From Actinoplanes subtropicus (lineage in GTDB: Bacteria > Actinomycetota > Actinomycetes > Mycobacteriales > Micromonosporaceae), in contig NZ_JOJL01000005.1 of assembly GCF_000721705.1 (NCBI RefSeq), positions 62,001-126,000 of the forward strand: a stretch of DNA of 64,000 nucleotides, written 5' to 3'. The notes beneath the pieces were generated by a model, which saw only the letters and a program-made list of their open reading frames with translations, searched no databases and was not told the origin of the DNA. Positions within the stretch are counted from its first letter, which is position 1. Every line of letters starts with the position of its first letter. Shown piece by piece: positions 1 to 8,268 of this stretch. The position numbers were made by a program, and so were the translations under genes.

Positions 1-571
1 GCTCGGCCCGAGCGGGTCCGGCAAGTCCACGCTGCTGCACTGCCTGGGCGGGGTGCTCCGGCCGGACGCCGGCGAGGTCTGGCTCGGCGACCTGCGCGTA
101 GACCGCCTCGGCGAGCGCGCCCGCACGGTGCTGCGCCGCGACCGCTTCGGCTTCGTCTTCCAGTTCGGGCAGCTCGTCCCGGAACTGCCCGCGATCGAGA
201 ACGCGATGCTGCCGATGCTGCTCGCCGGCGCCGGCTGGCCGGAGACCCGCCGCCGGGCCGGCGAGCTGTTCGACCGGCTCGGCCTCGCGGGCCTGGCGGG
301 ACGCCGGCCGGGCGAGCTCTCCGGCGGCCAGGCCCAGCGGGTGGCGGTCGCGCGGGCGCTGATCGCCCGGCCGGACGTGCTCTTCGCCGACGAGCCCACC
401 GGCTCGCTCGACTCGCTCGCCGGGCAGCAGGTGATGGATCTGCTGGTCGACGCCGTACGGGCGCAGGGCGCGTCCCTGGTGCTGGTCACCCACGAGGCGC
501 GGGTGGCGGCCTGCGCCGACCGCGAGATCGTCGTGCGCGACGGCCAGGTCGGCACCCTGGTGGAGTCATGA
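1..571 (+). CDS. ABC transporter ATP-binding protein (5' truncated)
   Basis: Nucleotide-binding subunit of a LolD/MacB-type ABC exporter. The reading frame is open from base 2, so the gene begins left of the window and only its first few dozen residues are missing. Visible motifs are Walker A (GPSGSGKST) at the very start, a Q-loop (VFQFGQLVPELPAIEN), the signature LSGGQAQRVAVARAL, Walker B with catalytic Glu (VLFADEPTGSLD) and the switch His (VLVTHE). It would hydrolyse ATP on the cytoplasmic face to drive the permease encoded next. The stop codon overlaps the next start as ATGA, so the two genes are translationally coupled. The transported substrate cannot be read from the sequence. Confidence 0.93.
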   Translation, partial: LGPSGSGKSTLLHCLGGVLRPDAGEVWLGDLRVDRLGERARTVLRRDRFGFVFQFGQLVPELPAIENAMLPMLLAGAGWPETRRRAGELFDRLGLAGLAGRRPGELSGGQAQRVAVARALIARPDVLFADEPTGSLDSLAGQQVMDLLVDAVRAQGASLVLVTHEARVAACADREIVVRDGQVGTLVES

Positions 572-2742
572 GCCGCCTGCTGGCCCGGCTGATCGCCGGC
601 CGCGACTCGCTCGTCCGGCTGGCCGCCACCGCCGGCGGCGTCGCCCTGGCCGTCGTCCTGCTGCTGTTCGCGGCGGTGGCCTACCCGGCGCTGCACGCGC
701 ACGACGTACGGGCCGGGTGGCTGCACACCACCGGAACCGACGACGGCCGTGGGCCGCTGCTGTTCCGCACCGGGCTCGAGCACTACCGCGGCCAGCAGAT
801 CGTCCGGGTCGACGTCGCCGGCCTGGCCGCGCCGCCGGGGCTCAGCCGGCTACCCGGCCCCGGCCAGTACGCGGTCTCCCCCGCGCTCGCCCGGCTACTC
901 GCCACGACCCCGCCCGACCAGCTCGCCGACCGCTACCCCGGGCGGGCGGTCGCCACGATCGGCCCGGCCGGTCTCGCCGGCCCGGCCCAGTTGATGATCG
1001 TCGTCGGGCACACCCCGGCCGAGCTGGCCACCTACACCGGCGTCACGTCGGCGACCGGGTTTGCGACCACACCGCTGCGGCACGGCTACAACGACTTCCT
1101 GCGCATCATGCTGGCGATCGGCATCGTCGGCCTGCTCTTCCCGGTGCTGGTCTTCGTCGCCACCGCGACCCGCCTCGCCGCCGCCCGCCGCGAGCAGCGC
1201 CTCGCCGCCCTGCGCCTGGCCGGCGTCACCCTCGGCCAGGCCGCGCTGCTCAGCGCCGCCGAGGCGCTGCTGAGCGCGGCCGCCGGCGTCGGGCTGGGGT
1301 TCGCGGTCTTCGCCCTCCTCCGCCCGTACGCGGCCGCGGTGCCCTTCGACGGCGACGACTTCTACCCCGGCGACCTGCGGCTGACCGCGGCGTCCGGGAC
1401 CCTGATCGCCCTCGGCGTGCCACTCCTGGCGGTGGGTGCCGCGCTGCTCTCCGCGCGCCGGGTCGTCTCCCCGCTCGGCGTCGCCCGGCAGGCCCCGCGG
1501 CCCCGGCCGACGTGGCGCCGCCTGGTGCCGCTCGGCGCCGGCGTGGCCCTCTTCGCGATCGCGCTGCCGGTCGCCGTGGTCCGCGCCGGCGACCGCACCG
1601 CGACGGCGCTGCTGTCCGCCTCGTTCCTGGTGGTCGTCGCCGGCATCGTGACCGCCGGCCCGTGGCTGACCGTCCTCGCCGGCCGGGCCACGCTGCGGAT
1701 CGGCCGCGGCCCGGCCGCCCGGCTCGCCGGCTGGCGGCTGCGCGACGACCCGGCCGCGGCCTTCCGCGCCATCAGCGGCCTGATCCTCGCCGTCTTCCTG
1801 GCCAGCCTGATCTGCGGCGTGCTGCCCAGCGTCATCGGCGGCCAGAGCCGCAAGAGCCTGCCCCAGCCGGACGGCACGGTCCTCGCCTATCTCGGCGGCC
1901 GCCAGGCGACCGGCCTGCCGGCCGCGCGGGCCCGGCAGCTGCTGGACGATCTGCGGAAGCAGCCCGGCGTACGCCGGACCAGCACCATGCGGCGCCTCCC
2001 CGACGCCTGGGCCCGCTCCTGGCCGGGCGGCGGGGAGCCACCGGCCCCGGTGGCGATGACCTGCGCCGACCTGGCCGCCACCGGCTACGCCACCTGCCCC
2101 ACCTGGGCCCCGGTGATCGCGGCCGACCTGCACCGGATCGGCGCCGATCCGCGGCCGGTCCGCCCCCTCGCCCGGCCGCTGACCCCGGAAGACCTCGCCG
2201 GCCTGCCGCTGGCCGCGCTGATGGTCACCACCGACGGCCGCGCCGCGAGCGAGGAACGGGCCCGCACGGCGATCCTCTCCGCCGCGGGCGGCCTGGACGC
2301 CTGGGCGGAGACCACGGCCGACGCCGACGCCCAGCTCAACCACCGGCTGATCGCCCTGCAACGCCTGGTCACCGTCGCCCTGCTGCTGACCCTGCTGATC
2401 GCCGGGTGCGGCCTGGCGATCTCGGGCGCCGGCGGCCTGGTGGAGCGGCGCCGGCCGTTCGCGCTGCTGCGGCTGGCCGGGGCCCGCCCGGCCGACCTGC
2501 GCCGGGTGCTGCTGGCCGAGCTCGCCACGCCGCTGCTCACCATCGCCCTGGTCAGCGCCGCCCTCGGACTGGCACTGGCGGCCCTGGTCGTGCACGCCAC
2601 CGGGACCGCGTGGCGGCCACCGGACCCGGCGTACTGGGCCGCCCTGGGTGGCGGGGTCCTGGTCGCGGCGGCGCTCTCGGCGGCGATCGCGTTCCCGCTC
2701 TCCGGCCGGCTCACCGCGCCCGCCACGGTCCGCTTCGAATGA
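568..2742 (+). CDS. FtsX-like ABC transporter permease
   Basis: Membrane subunit paired with the preceding ATPase. The 724-residue protein has about ten hydrophobic segments: one near residues 18-40, a block of four to six between about 180 and 420, and a final group after about 590. Extracytoplasmic stretches lie between the first and second segments and around residues 430-590. Two FtsX-type permease cores in one chain, with repeated ALRLAGVTLGQ / ALLRLAGARPADLRR cytoplasmic loops, fit the four-plus-four layout of actinobacterial MacB-like permeases. Likely roles are lipid, peptide or antibiotic export or envelope signalling; none is proven here. It ends five bases from a convergent gene. 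Confidence 0.9.
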   Translation: MSRLLARLIAGRDSLVRLAATAGGVALAVVLLLFAAVAYPALHAHDVRAGWLHTTGTDDGRGPLLFRTGLEHYRGQQIVRVDVAGLAAPPGLSRLPGPGQYAVSPALARLLATTPPDQLADRYPGRAVATIGPAGLAGPAQLMIVVGHTPAELATYTGVTSATGFATTPLRHGYNDFLRIMLAIGIVGLLFPVLVFVATATRLAAARREQRLAALRLAGVTLGQAALLSAAEALLSAAAGVGLGFAVFALLRPYAAAVPFDGDDFYPGDLRLTAASGTLIALGVPLLAVGAALLSARRVVSPLGVARQAPRPRPTWRRLVPLGAGVALFAIALPVAVVRAGDRTATALLSASFLVVVAGIVTAGPWLTVLAGRATLRIGRGPAARLAGWRLRDDPAAAFRAISGLILAVFLASLICGVLPSVIGGQSRKSLPQPDGTVLAYLGGRQATGLPAARARQLLDDLRKQPGVRRTSTMRRLPDAWARSWPGGGEPPAPVAMTCADLAATGYATCPTWAPVIAADLHRIGADPRPVRPLARPLTPEDLAGLPLAALMVTTDGRAASEERARTAILSAAGGLDAWAETTADADAQLNHRLIALQRLVTVALLLTLLIAGCGLAISGAGGLVERRRPFALLRLAGARPADLRRVLLAELATPLLTIALVSAALGLALAALVVHATGTAWRPPDPAYWAALGGGVLVAAALSAAIAFPLSGRLTAPATVRFE

Positions 2743-2747
2743 GCCGG

Positions 2748-3644
2748 CTAGGGCCGCAGCACGATCTTTCCCCGCGCGTGGCCGGTCTCGCTCAGCCGGT
2801 GCGCGGCGGCGGCCTCCGCCAGCGGGAACACGGCCGCCACCGGCACCGTGAACCGGCCCTGTCCGGCGAGACCGGCGGCGACGGCGAGACCCGCGATCGC
2901 CGGGGTGTCGGCGCCGGGGCCGCCCGAACGCGACAGGTGCACGCCGTGCGCGGCGGCATTCAGGTCGGCCACGGTCACCACCCGGCCCGGGTCGCCGGCC
3001 AGCTCCACCAGCTCGGGCAGCGACCCCGAGCCGGCACAGTCCAGCACCGCGTCCACCCCGCCGGGAGCCAGGGCGGCGACCCGTCGCGCCAGCCCGGGCC
3101 CGTAGGTGGTCGGCGCCGCCCCGAGCCCGGCGAGGAACTCGTGGTTGGCGCCGCCGGCCGTGCCGATCACCCGCGCGCCCCGGGCCACCGCCAGCTGCAC
3201 CGCGACCGTACCGACGCCGCCCGCCGCGCCCTCGATCAGCAGGGTGGCACCGGCCCCGACGCCCAGCCGGTCGAGCACGCGGGTCGCCGTCTCGACGTTG
3301 CCGGCCGCCCCGCCGGCCTGGTCCCAGCTCAACGCGGGCGGCTTCGGCGCCCAGGCGGCCAGCACGGCATACTCCGCGTTCGCCCCGCCCAGCCGGGCGA
3401 GCTCGACCATCCCGAAGACCGGGTCGCCCGCGGCCACGCCGGCGGCGTCGACGCCGAGCACGTGCGGCAGCGGCAACGGGATCCGGTCCCGGAACCGGCC
3501 CGAGCGCAGATACCAGTCGGCCGGGGTGACGCCCGAGGCCCGCACCGCCACCCGGATCTGCCCGGGCCCGGCATGCGGCTCCGGCACCTCGGCGATCCGC
3601 AGCACGCTTGCCGGACCGTACTCGTCGAATTGCAGCGCTCTCAT
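2748..3644 (-). CDS. NADP-dependent medium-chain oxidoreductase (quinone reductase-like)
   Basis: A 298-residue medium-chain dehydrogenase/reductase. The N-terminal GroES-like fold begins MRALQFDEYGPASVL and includes the family segment ASGVTPADWYLRSG. The Rossmann domain carries the cofactor motif GAAGGVGTVAVQLA near residue 140. The zinc-ligand cysteine cluster of alcohol dehydrogenases is absent, pointing to the zinc-free quinone oxidoreductase branch, which reduces quinones or enones with NADPH in the cytoplasm. It is divergent from a TetR gene with about 50 bases between the starts, so that regulator probably controls it. The physiological substrate is unknown. Confidence 0.9.
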   Translation of the reverse strand: MRALQFDEYGPASVLRIAEVPEPHAGPGQIRVAVRASGVTPADWYLRSGRFRDRIPLPLPHVLGVDAAGVAAGDPVFGMVELARLGGANAEYAVLAAWAPKPPALSWDQAGGAAGNVETATRVLDRLGVGAGATLLIEGAAGGVGTVAVQLAVARGARVIGTAGGANHEFLAGLGAAPTTYGPGLARRVAALAPGGVDAVLDCAGSGSLPELVELAGDPGRVVTVADLNAAAHGVHLSRSGGPGADTPAIAGLAVAAGLAGQGRFTVPVAAVFPLAEAAAAHRLSETGHARGKIVLRP

Positions 3645-3693
3645 GGCGGCGACGGTAGTGGAACACCCCGTCCGCTTGGCTAAAGTGAGAGCC

Positions 3694-4404
3694 GTGCCGG
3701 ACCGTTTGCCTCACTCCCTCCGCTCCGACGCCCGCGACAACCGCGACCGCATCCTCACCGCGGCACGCGCCCTCTTCGCGGCCGAGGGCCTGGACGTGCC
3801 GATGCGCGAGATCGCCCGGCGGGCCGGGGTCGGCCCGGCCACCCTCTACCGCCGGTTCCCGACCAAGGACTCACTGGTCAACGAGGCCTTCCGGGAACGG
3901 ATGGCGGCCTGCTCGGCGATCCTGGCGGAGGGCCTCGCCGAGCCGGACCCGTGGCACGGCTTCTGCCTGGTCATCGAGAAGGTGTGCGAGCTGCACGCCC
4001 GGGACCGGGGCTTCACCGTGGCCTTCATGTCGGCCTTCCCGCACACGATCGACTTCACCGCGGCCCGCGACCGCGCCGTCCGGGACGTCGCCGAACTGGC
4101 CCGCCGCGCCAAGAGCACCGGCCACCTGCGTGCCGACTTCGTCATCGAGGACCTCATCCTCGTCCTGATGACCAACGGAGGCATCCGAGCACCCTCACCG
4201 GCGGCGGCGGTCGCGGCTTCCCGGCGCTTCGCCGCCCTGCTGATCCAGGCGTTCCGCGCCACCCCGGGGGCGGCGCCGCTGCCCCCGCCGCCCCGCCTAC
4301 CCCTCACGCCCGTGGCTTGGCCCCGCCCGCCCGGCGACAGCCAGACCCGGCAGCTGCCGTCATTTCCCGCCGGCCGCTCGGCGCCGGCAACCGAACCGAA
4401 CTGA
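3694..4404 (+). CDS. TetR family transcriptional regulator
   Basis: A 236-residue repressor-type protein. The N-terminal helix-turn-helix is clear (ILTAARALFAAEGLDVPMREIARRAGVGPATLYRRFPTKDSLV). The ligand-binding region follows and the C-terminus is a proline-rich tail. The GTG at 3694 is chosen because the family alignment begins just after it (MPDRLPHSLRSDARDNRDRIL) and a purine-rich AAAGTGAGAG lies upstream. The frame is open much further upstream, but that part is antisense to the neighbouring oxidoreductase. Its divergent position suggests it represses that oxidoreductase and itself. No clean palindrome was found in the 49-base intergenic gap. Confidence 0.9.
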   Translation: MPDRLPHSLRSDARDNRDRILTAARALFAAEGLDVPMREIARRAGVGPATLYRRFPTKDSLVNEAFRERMAACSAILAEGLAEPDPWHGFCLVIEKVCELHARDRGFTVAFMSAFPHTIDFTAARDRAVRDVAELARRAKSTGHLRADFVIEDLILVLMTNGGIRAPSPAAAVAASRRFAALLIQAFRATPGAAPLPPPPRLPLTPVAWPRPPGDSQTRQLPSFPAGRSAPATEPN

Positions 4405-5058
4405 TCGCTCGCTGCTACACCGAAGGTTTGCTCAGCACATCCCCTGGCCGCCGACCGTCACCGGCCGCCGATGTGTACGCAGATTCAGTGGCGGCCTTGG
4501 GGCCACCGGGAACGAACCGAGACGCGCGAGAGGCGACCGCGGCCCCGAGTTCGCCGGGCACTGACCACAGACGTACTCCGGGAGTGCGTACGTCCGGGAG
4601 TACGTGAGTCTCTGGTCGAGACGGGGTCCGGCGCGGGCAGGCTCGTCATGAGACCAGTTCTGCCCGTTGCCGGCCAGCCGCACGTCGCGCCCGGCACGCC
4701 GGGCTCTCGACCTCAGCGAGAGGGTGGAGCTTTCCCGTTCGTGGCGAACGGATGCGCTTCAAGATCTGTGGTCCGGCGTCGATCGTGGAGGGTTTGTGCG
4801 CGCCGCCCGGTGGGTTGCGACGGCGGTTGCGGCCCTTTCGCAGCCGTGGGCTCTCCCGCGGTGACCTTCGAGCGGTCGGACCGCACACCGGACAGATCCG
4901 GATACGTGCGTACACCGGCCGGCCGCGGGGCAGAAACGACCGCGTTGGGGTGCCGAAAACCACTCACCCGATCAGAGCGTCGACTACCGCCGAGGGGCGC
5001 CGATCGGGTATCGGCGTTCGGCTTCGCTCGCGTCCCCGCGCACAGCCCGTATCGCGTC
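4405..5058. other. Intergenic region without a convincing gene
   Basis: About 650 bases between a TetR gene and an Lrp-type gene, both of which end here. Several frames stay open for 60-200 codons, but their products are Arg/Pro-rich with no recognisable domain, as expected for chance frames in GC-rich DNA. A hand count of 4741-4800 gives 37 G or C of 60, below the neighbouring genes. An imperfect hairpin lies at 4563-4617. I see no tRNA, riboswitch or insertion-sequence signature. Confidence 0.6.
4563..4617. repeat. Imperfect long inverted repeat
   Basis: Arms 4571-4583 and 4593-4605 (right arm TCCGGGAGTACGT) pair at 12 of 13 positions around a 9-base loop. Outside them GACCA (4563-4567) pairs with TGGTC (4613-4617). 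No T-tract follows, so this is not a textbook terminator. It could act as a transcription barrier between the two converging genes or belong to an unrecognised RNA or regulatory site. Confidence 0.5.
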
Positions 5059-5538
5059 CTAGGATGCTAGGTCAGGTGGGTCGGGGGGTTTGGGGGCGGA
5101 AAGGCCAGGTGGGCGGTTCTCGTACGGCGTGGAGAGGACGACCGTGGTGCGGGTGGTGACGTTGGCGGCGGTGCGGATCTCCTGGAGCAGGCGTTCCAGG
5201 TCGGCGGGGCTCGCGACCCGCACCAGGAGCAGGTAGAAGTCCTCGCCCGCGACCGAGTAGCAGGAGTCGATCTCGGCCAGGTGGGCGAGGCGCTCGGGCG
5301 CGTCGTCGGGCTGCGACGGGTCGAACGGGCGGATCGCCACGAACGCGGTGAGCGGCAGTTCGAGCGCCTCGTAGGAGACCCGGGCCGTGTAGCCGGAGAT
5401 GACGCCGCGCTGCTCGAGCCGGCGGACCCGCTGGTGCACGGCGGAGACGCTCAGCCCCACCCGCTCGGCCAGGTCGGTGTACGACAGGCGGCCGTCGACG
5501 GTGAGGGCGGCCACGATCGCCCGATCGATCTCTTCCAC
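5059..5538 (-). CDS. Lrp/AsnC family transcriptional regulator
   Basis: A 159-residue feast/famine regulator, the usual family length. The N-terminal AsnC helix-turn-helix (EEIDRAIVAALTVDGRLSYTDLAERVGLSVSAVHQRVRRLEQRGVISGY) is followed by a RAM ligand-binding domain with the typical AGEDFYLLLVRVASPADLERLL strand-helix segment. The GTG at 5538 is chosen because it directly precedes the conserved EEIDRAI; the longer open frame upstream is not family-like. The C-terminus is a short Pro-rich tail. Such proteins form octamers and respond to amino acids; target genes are not evident from the neighbours. Confidence 0.9.
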   Translation of the reverse strand: MEEIDRAIVAALTVDGRLSYTDLAERVGLSVSAVHQRVRRLEQRGVISGYTARVSYEALELPLTAFVAIRPFDPSQPDDAPERLAHLAEIDSCYSVAGEDFYLLLVRVASPADLERLLQEIRTAANVTTRTTVVLSTPYENRPPGLSAPKPPDPPDLAS

Positions 5539-5673
5539 GGCAGAGACATTACTTCCCGGGCCAACACCGTTTTCCGGCCGTCGCCGACCTCGGGCGACTC
5601 CCCGGAACGGCCGACCCCCGGTCGCACTTTCGGACCATCGACGTGACCGCATGCCCGAGGGCATGGTGTGGCG

Positions 5674-6195
5674 ATGTCCGCGAGTAGTCCGGATCCGTCC
5701 TGGCAGCTGCCGCTCCCGCCGGACGCCGGGCCGGAGCGCCGCCGGGTCAAGCCGGTGCACCTATTGGTCGGCAGCCTGCTGGCTTTGGCCCTGCTGTGCT
5801 GCGGCGGTGCGGCCGCCGTGGAGGTGTTCACCAGCGGCAAACCCGGCAGAACGGCGGCCGCCGGCCCGGCCTCCGACCCGGCGGCGGCTCCGACCACCGA
5901 CCCGACGACGCCGGCCGTGCAGCCGGCGGTGGCCACCAGCGCGACCCCGACCGTAACCCCCAGCAAGAGCCCGCGACCGAGGCCGACCACCCACCAGCCG
6001 ACCACCGGGCCCACGACCCGCCCGCCGACGAAGACCCCGCCGCCCACCCCTACGACTGTCCCGCCGACGCTGCCGATCGTCCGGGCCGGGTCCTTCTGCG
6101 AGCCGGTGGGCGCGTTCGGGATCACCGCCCGGGGCAAGCTGATGCGCTGCGTCCAGGCCAGTGAGGACGACCGCCCGCGCTGGCGAGCCGGGTAG
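5674..6195 (+). CDS. Membrane-anchored Thr/Pro-rich protein with C-terminal two-cysteine motif
   Basis: About 173 residues; function unknown. After a short cytoplasmic head there is one transmembrane helix (VHLLVGSLLALALLC). A long Thr/Pro/Ala-rich linker, probably wall-spanning, comes next. The protein ends in a small motif, SFCEPVGAFGITARGKLMRC followed by a DDRPRWR tail, with two Cys flanking a G-x-T-x-x-G turn. I recall the same C-terminal pattern at the ends of other actinobacterial surface proteins but cannot name it. The start could also be GTG 5668. It ends one base before a convergent TetR gene. Confidence 0.75.
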   Translation: MSASSPDPSWQLPLPPDAGPERRRVKPVHLLVGSLLALALLCCGGAAAVEVFTSGKPGRTAAAGPASDPAAAPTTDPTTPAVQPAVATSATPTVTPSKSPRPRPTTHQPTTGPTTRPPTKTPPPTPTTVPPTLPIVRAGSFCEPVGAFGITARGKLMRCVQASEDDRPRWRAG

Positions 6196-6741
6196 TCAGA
6201 GGGACCCCACCTGCAGCCGTACGGCCGCCGTGGTTCGGGCAGTATCACCGGTGGCCAGCAGATCGAGCAGGGCGCCGCGCAGGATGGCCAGGGCCGCGGT
6301 GCGCCGGGCCACCGCGTCGGGGGTGTCCCTCGACGACGGCGGCTGGGCGCCGGCCAGCACGGTGAGCCAGTCGGCGACCGTGGCGGCGGCGAACGACGAC
6401 CAGGGGCCGGCCGGGTCGACCAGGCTCCGGGCGTACGCCTCGAGCCACAGCCGCAACAAGGGACGGTGGGTCTCGTCGGAAAGCCATCCCCAGACGGCCT
6501 CGGTGGCGGCCGCCAGGCCGGCGGCTGACGGCAGCGACCGAAGCAGCGCGAGCTCATCGGCCCGCGCCCGGTCGAGCAGCGCCCGGACCAGGCCGTCCTT
6601 GCTGCCGAACAGGAACAGCAGCACCCGCGGCGAGGACCCGATCGAGGCGGCCAGCGGGCGCAGCGACAGCTCGGTGATCCCGTGCGAGCGGACGTACGCG
6701 TACGCCAGCTCCAGCAATTCCTCTCGCCGCTCCCCCGCCAT
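6196..6741 (-). CDS. TetR family transcriptional regulator
   Basis: A 181-residue regulator. The N-terminal helix-turn-helix reads ELAYAYVRSHGITELSLRPLAASIGSSPRVLLFLFGSKDGLV, slightly divergent from the consensus, with LLFLF in place of LYRHF. The C-terminal half is a helical ligand-binding domain with several Trp residues (AVWGWLSDE, WLTVLAG). It is divergent from an acetyltransferase gene; the gap holds a perfect 20-base palindrome at 6757-6776 that is the obvious operator, so autoregulation and control of the acetyltransferase are likely. The ligand is unknown. Confidence 0.9.
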   Translation of the reverse strand: MAGERREELLELAYAYVRSHGITELSLRPLAASIGSSPRVLLFLFGSKDGLVRALLDRARADELALLRSLPSAAGLAAATEAVWGWLSDETHRPLLRLWLEAYARSLVDPAGPWSSFAAATVADWLTVLAGAQPPSSRDTPDAVARRTAALAILRGALLDLLATGDTARTTAAVRLQVGSL

Positions 6742-6756
6742 GGCCGCTATCCTCCC

Positions 6757-6776
6757 ACTGAAACGACTGTTTCAGT
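6757..6776. promoter_or_regulatory. Perfect palindrome, probable TetR operator
   Basis: ACTGAAACGACTGTTTCAGT: two 8-base arms (ACTGAAAC / GTTTCAGT) match perfectly around a 4-base centre. It lies 15 bases upstream of the TetR start and 23 bases upstream of the acetyltransferase start. TetR proteins bind such palindromes as dimers, so this is the likely site for repression in both directions. Confidence 0.8.
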
Positions 6777-6799
6777 AGACCGAAGTGAAGGGGGGAACG

Positions 6800-7276
6800 A
6801 TGATCCGGAACCTCGACCGGCCCGGCGACCTCGGCTGGGTGATCAAGGCGCACGGCGAGCTGTACGCGGCCGAGTACGGCTGGGACACCACCTTCGAGGC
6901 CCTGGTCGCCCGGATCGTGGCGGACTACGCCGGCGACCACGACCCGGCCCGGGAGAACGCCTGGATCGCCGAGCTGGACGGCGAGCGCGTCGGCTGCGTG
7001 TTCTGCATAGCCGGCAAGGACGGGTCGGCCGTCCTGCGCATCCTGCTGGTCGACCCGGCGGCGCGCGGGCAGGGCATCGGCAAACTGCTGGTCGACGCGT
7101 GCGTGGAGTTCGCGCGCAAGGCCGGCTACGACCGGATGCGGCTGTGGACCAACGACCCGCTCCGGGCGGCCCGGCACATCTACCTGTCCCGGGGCTTCGA
7201 GCTGACCGGCGAGGGGCCGCACCGCAGCTTCGGCGCCGACCTGGTCGGGCAGACCTACGAGCTGGCCCTACGCTGA
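6800..7276 (+). CDS. GNAT family N-acetyltransferase
   Basis: A 158-residue single GNAT domain. The acetyl-CoA binding motif A is clear (ILLVDPAARGQGIGKLLVDACVEFARKAGYDRMRLWT), followed by the C-terminal LSRGFELTGEG segment. The ATG at 6800 is preferred over an upstream in-frame GTG at 6785 because AAGGGGGG sits just upstream as a ribosome-binding site. The gene is divergent from, and probably repressed by, the adjacent TetR protein. The acceptor substrate, which could be a small molecule, antibiotic or protein amine, cannot be deduced. Confidence 0.9.
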   Translation: MIRNLDRPGDLGWVIKAHGELYAAEYGWDTTFEALVARIVADYAGDHDPARENAWIAELDGERVGCVFCIAGKDGSAVLRILLVDPAARGQGIGKLLVDACVEFARKAGYDRMRLWTNDPLRAARHIYLSRGFELTGEGPHRSFGADLVGQTYELALR

Positions 7277-7280
7277 CGCC

Positions 7281-8264
7281 ATGGACGACGACGCCGCCTA
7301 CGTCTCGACCGGCCGGCTGCCCGCGGCCGGCGACGTCATCAAGGCCCTGGACGACGCGTACGAGAAATTCCGCCACGAGGACGGCGGCGCGCCCTCCACG
7401 CTCTACCCGGCCCTGGCCCGCGTCCCGCCGCGGCTGTACGGCCTGTGCGCGGCCGGCGTCGGCGGCGGCATCTACCCGGCCGGCGACGCCGAGCACGGCT
7501 TCGCGCTGATGAGCGTCGCCAAGCCGTTCGTGTTCGCGCTGGTCTGCGAGGCGTTCGGCGCCGCCGAGATGCGCCGGCGGCTGGGCGCCAACGCGACCGG
7601 GCTGCCGTTCAACTCGGCCGCGGCGGTCGAGCGGTCGGCCGACGGGCGTACCAACCCGATGGTCAACGCGGGCGCGATCGGCACGGTCAGCCTCGCCCCC
7701 GGCGGCGACGTCGAGGCGAAGTGGAAGTTCGTCCGAGCGGGGCTCTCCCGCTTCGCCGGCCGCGAACTGCCGCTCGACGAGGAGGTCTTCGGCTCGGCGG
7801 CGGCGACCAACCACCGCAATCGCGCCCTCGCCAACCTGCTGCAGACGTACGGGTTCCTGGGCTGCCCGCCGCGGGAGGCGGTCGACCTGTACACCCGGCA
7901 GAGTTGCCTGCGGGTGACCGCCACCGACCTCGCGATCATGGGCGCGACCCTGGCGAACGGCGGGGTGAACCCGCGTACCGGCGAGCGCCTGGTCGGGGCG
8001 GCCGCCTGCCACCACACCCTGGCGGTGATGGCGACCGCCGGGCTCTACGAGACCTCCGGGGATTGGCTGTACGACGTGGGCGTCCCCGGCAAGAGCGGCA
8101 TCGGCGGCGGCATCGTGGTGGTGTCGCCGGGCAAGGGCGGGCTCGCCGCGTTCTCCCCGCCGCTCGACGCCTACGGCAACAGCGTGCGGGGCCAACTGGC
8201 CGCCGGGTTCCTCTCGAAACGGCTCGGGCTGACCCTCTTCGCGTCCCAGCCGGCGCCCCGATGA
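7281..8264 (+). CDS. glsA: Glutaminase (serine-dependent, beta-lactamase fold)
   Basis: Hydrolyses L-glutamine to glutamate and ammonia in the cytoplasm. The 327-residue length matches the family. The catalytic S-x-x-K motif is SVAK in ALMSVAKPFVFALV, and the family signature NPMVNAGAI follows at about residue 130. Further conserved blocks are NHRNRALANLL, the DLYTRQSCLRVTATDLAIMGATLANGGVNP region and GVPGKSGIGGGIVVVSPG. It begins four bases after the acetyltransferase and may be co-transcribed with it. The signature immediately before the Ser (HGFALM) differs from the common FSIQSISK form. Confidence 0.93.
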   Translation: MDDDAAYVSTGRLPAAGDVIKALDDAYEKFRHEDGGAPSTLYPALARVPPRLYGLCAAGVGGGIYPAGDAEHGFALMSVAKPFVFALVCEAFGAAEMRRRLGANATGLPFNSAAAVERSADGRTNPMVNAGAIGTVSLAPGGDVEAKWKFVRAGLSRFAGRELPLDEEVFGSAAATNHRNRALANLLQTYGFLGCPPREAVDLYTRQSCLRVTATDLAIMGATLANGGVNPRTGERLVGAAACHHTLAVMATAGLYETSGDWLYDVGVPGKSGIGGGIVVVSPGKGGLAAFSPPLDAYGNSVRGQLAAGFLSKRLGLTLFASQPAPR

Positions 8265-8268
8265 CGCC

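Noticed and set aside
1..2742. ABC transporter as exporter for the lanthipeptide
   Set aside because: It is about 42 kb from the precursor with many unrelated genes between; its type is widespread and unspecific.
3106..3693. Long N-terminal extension of the TetR gene
   Set aside because: It is antisense to the oxidoreductase, and the TetR fold begins after GTG 3694.
717..3714. Long open frames of over 900 codons on both strands across the ABC permease and oxidoreductase
   Set aside because: Arg/Pro/Gly-rich products with no domains, antisense or out of frame to clear genes; expected in very GC-rich DNA.
4646..4963. A 105-residue minus-strand protein in the gap at 4.4-5.06 kb
   Set aside because: Arg/Pro-rich, no recognisable domain, no ribosome-binding site and overlapping frames equally open.
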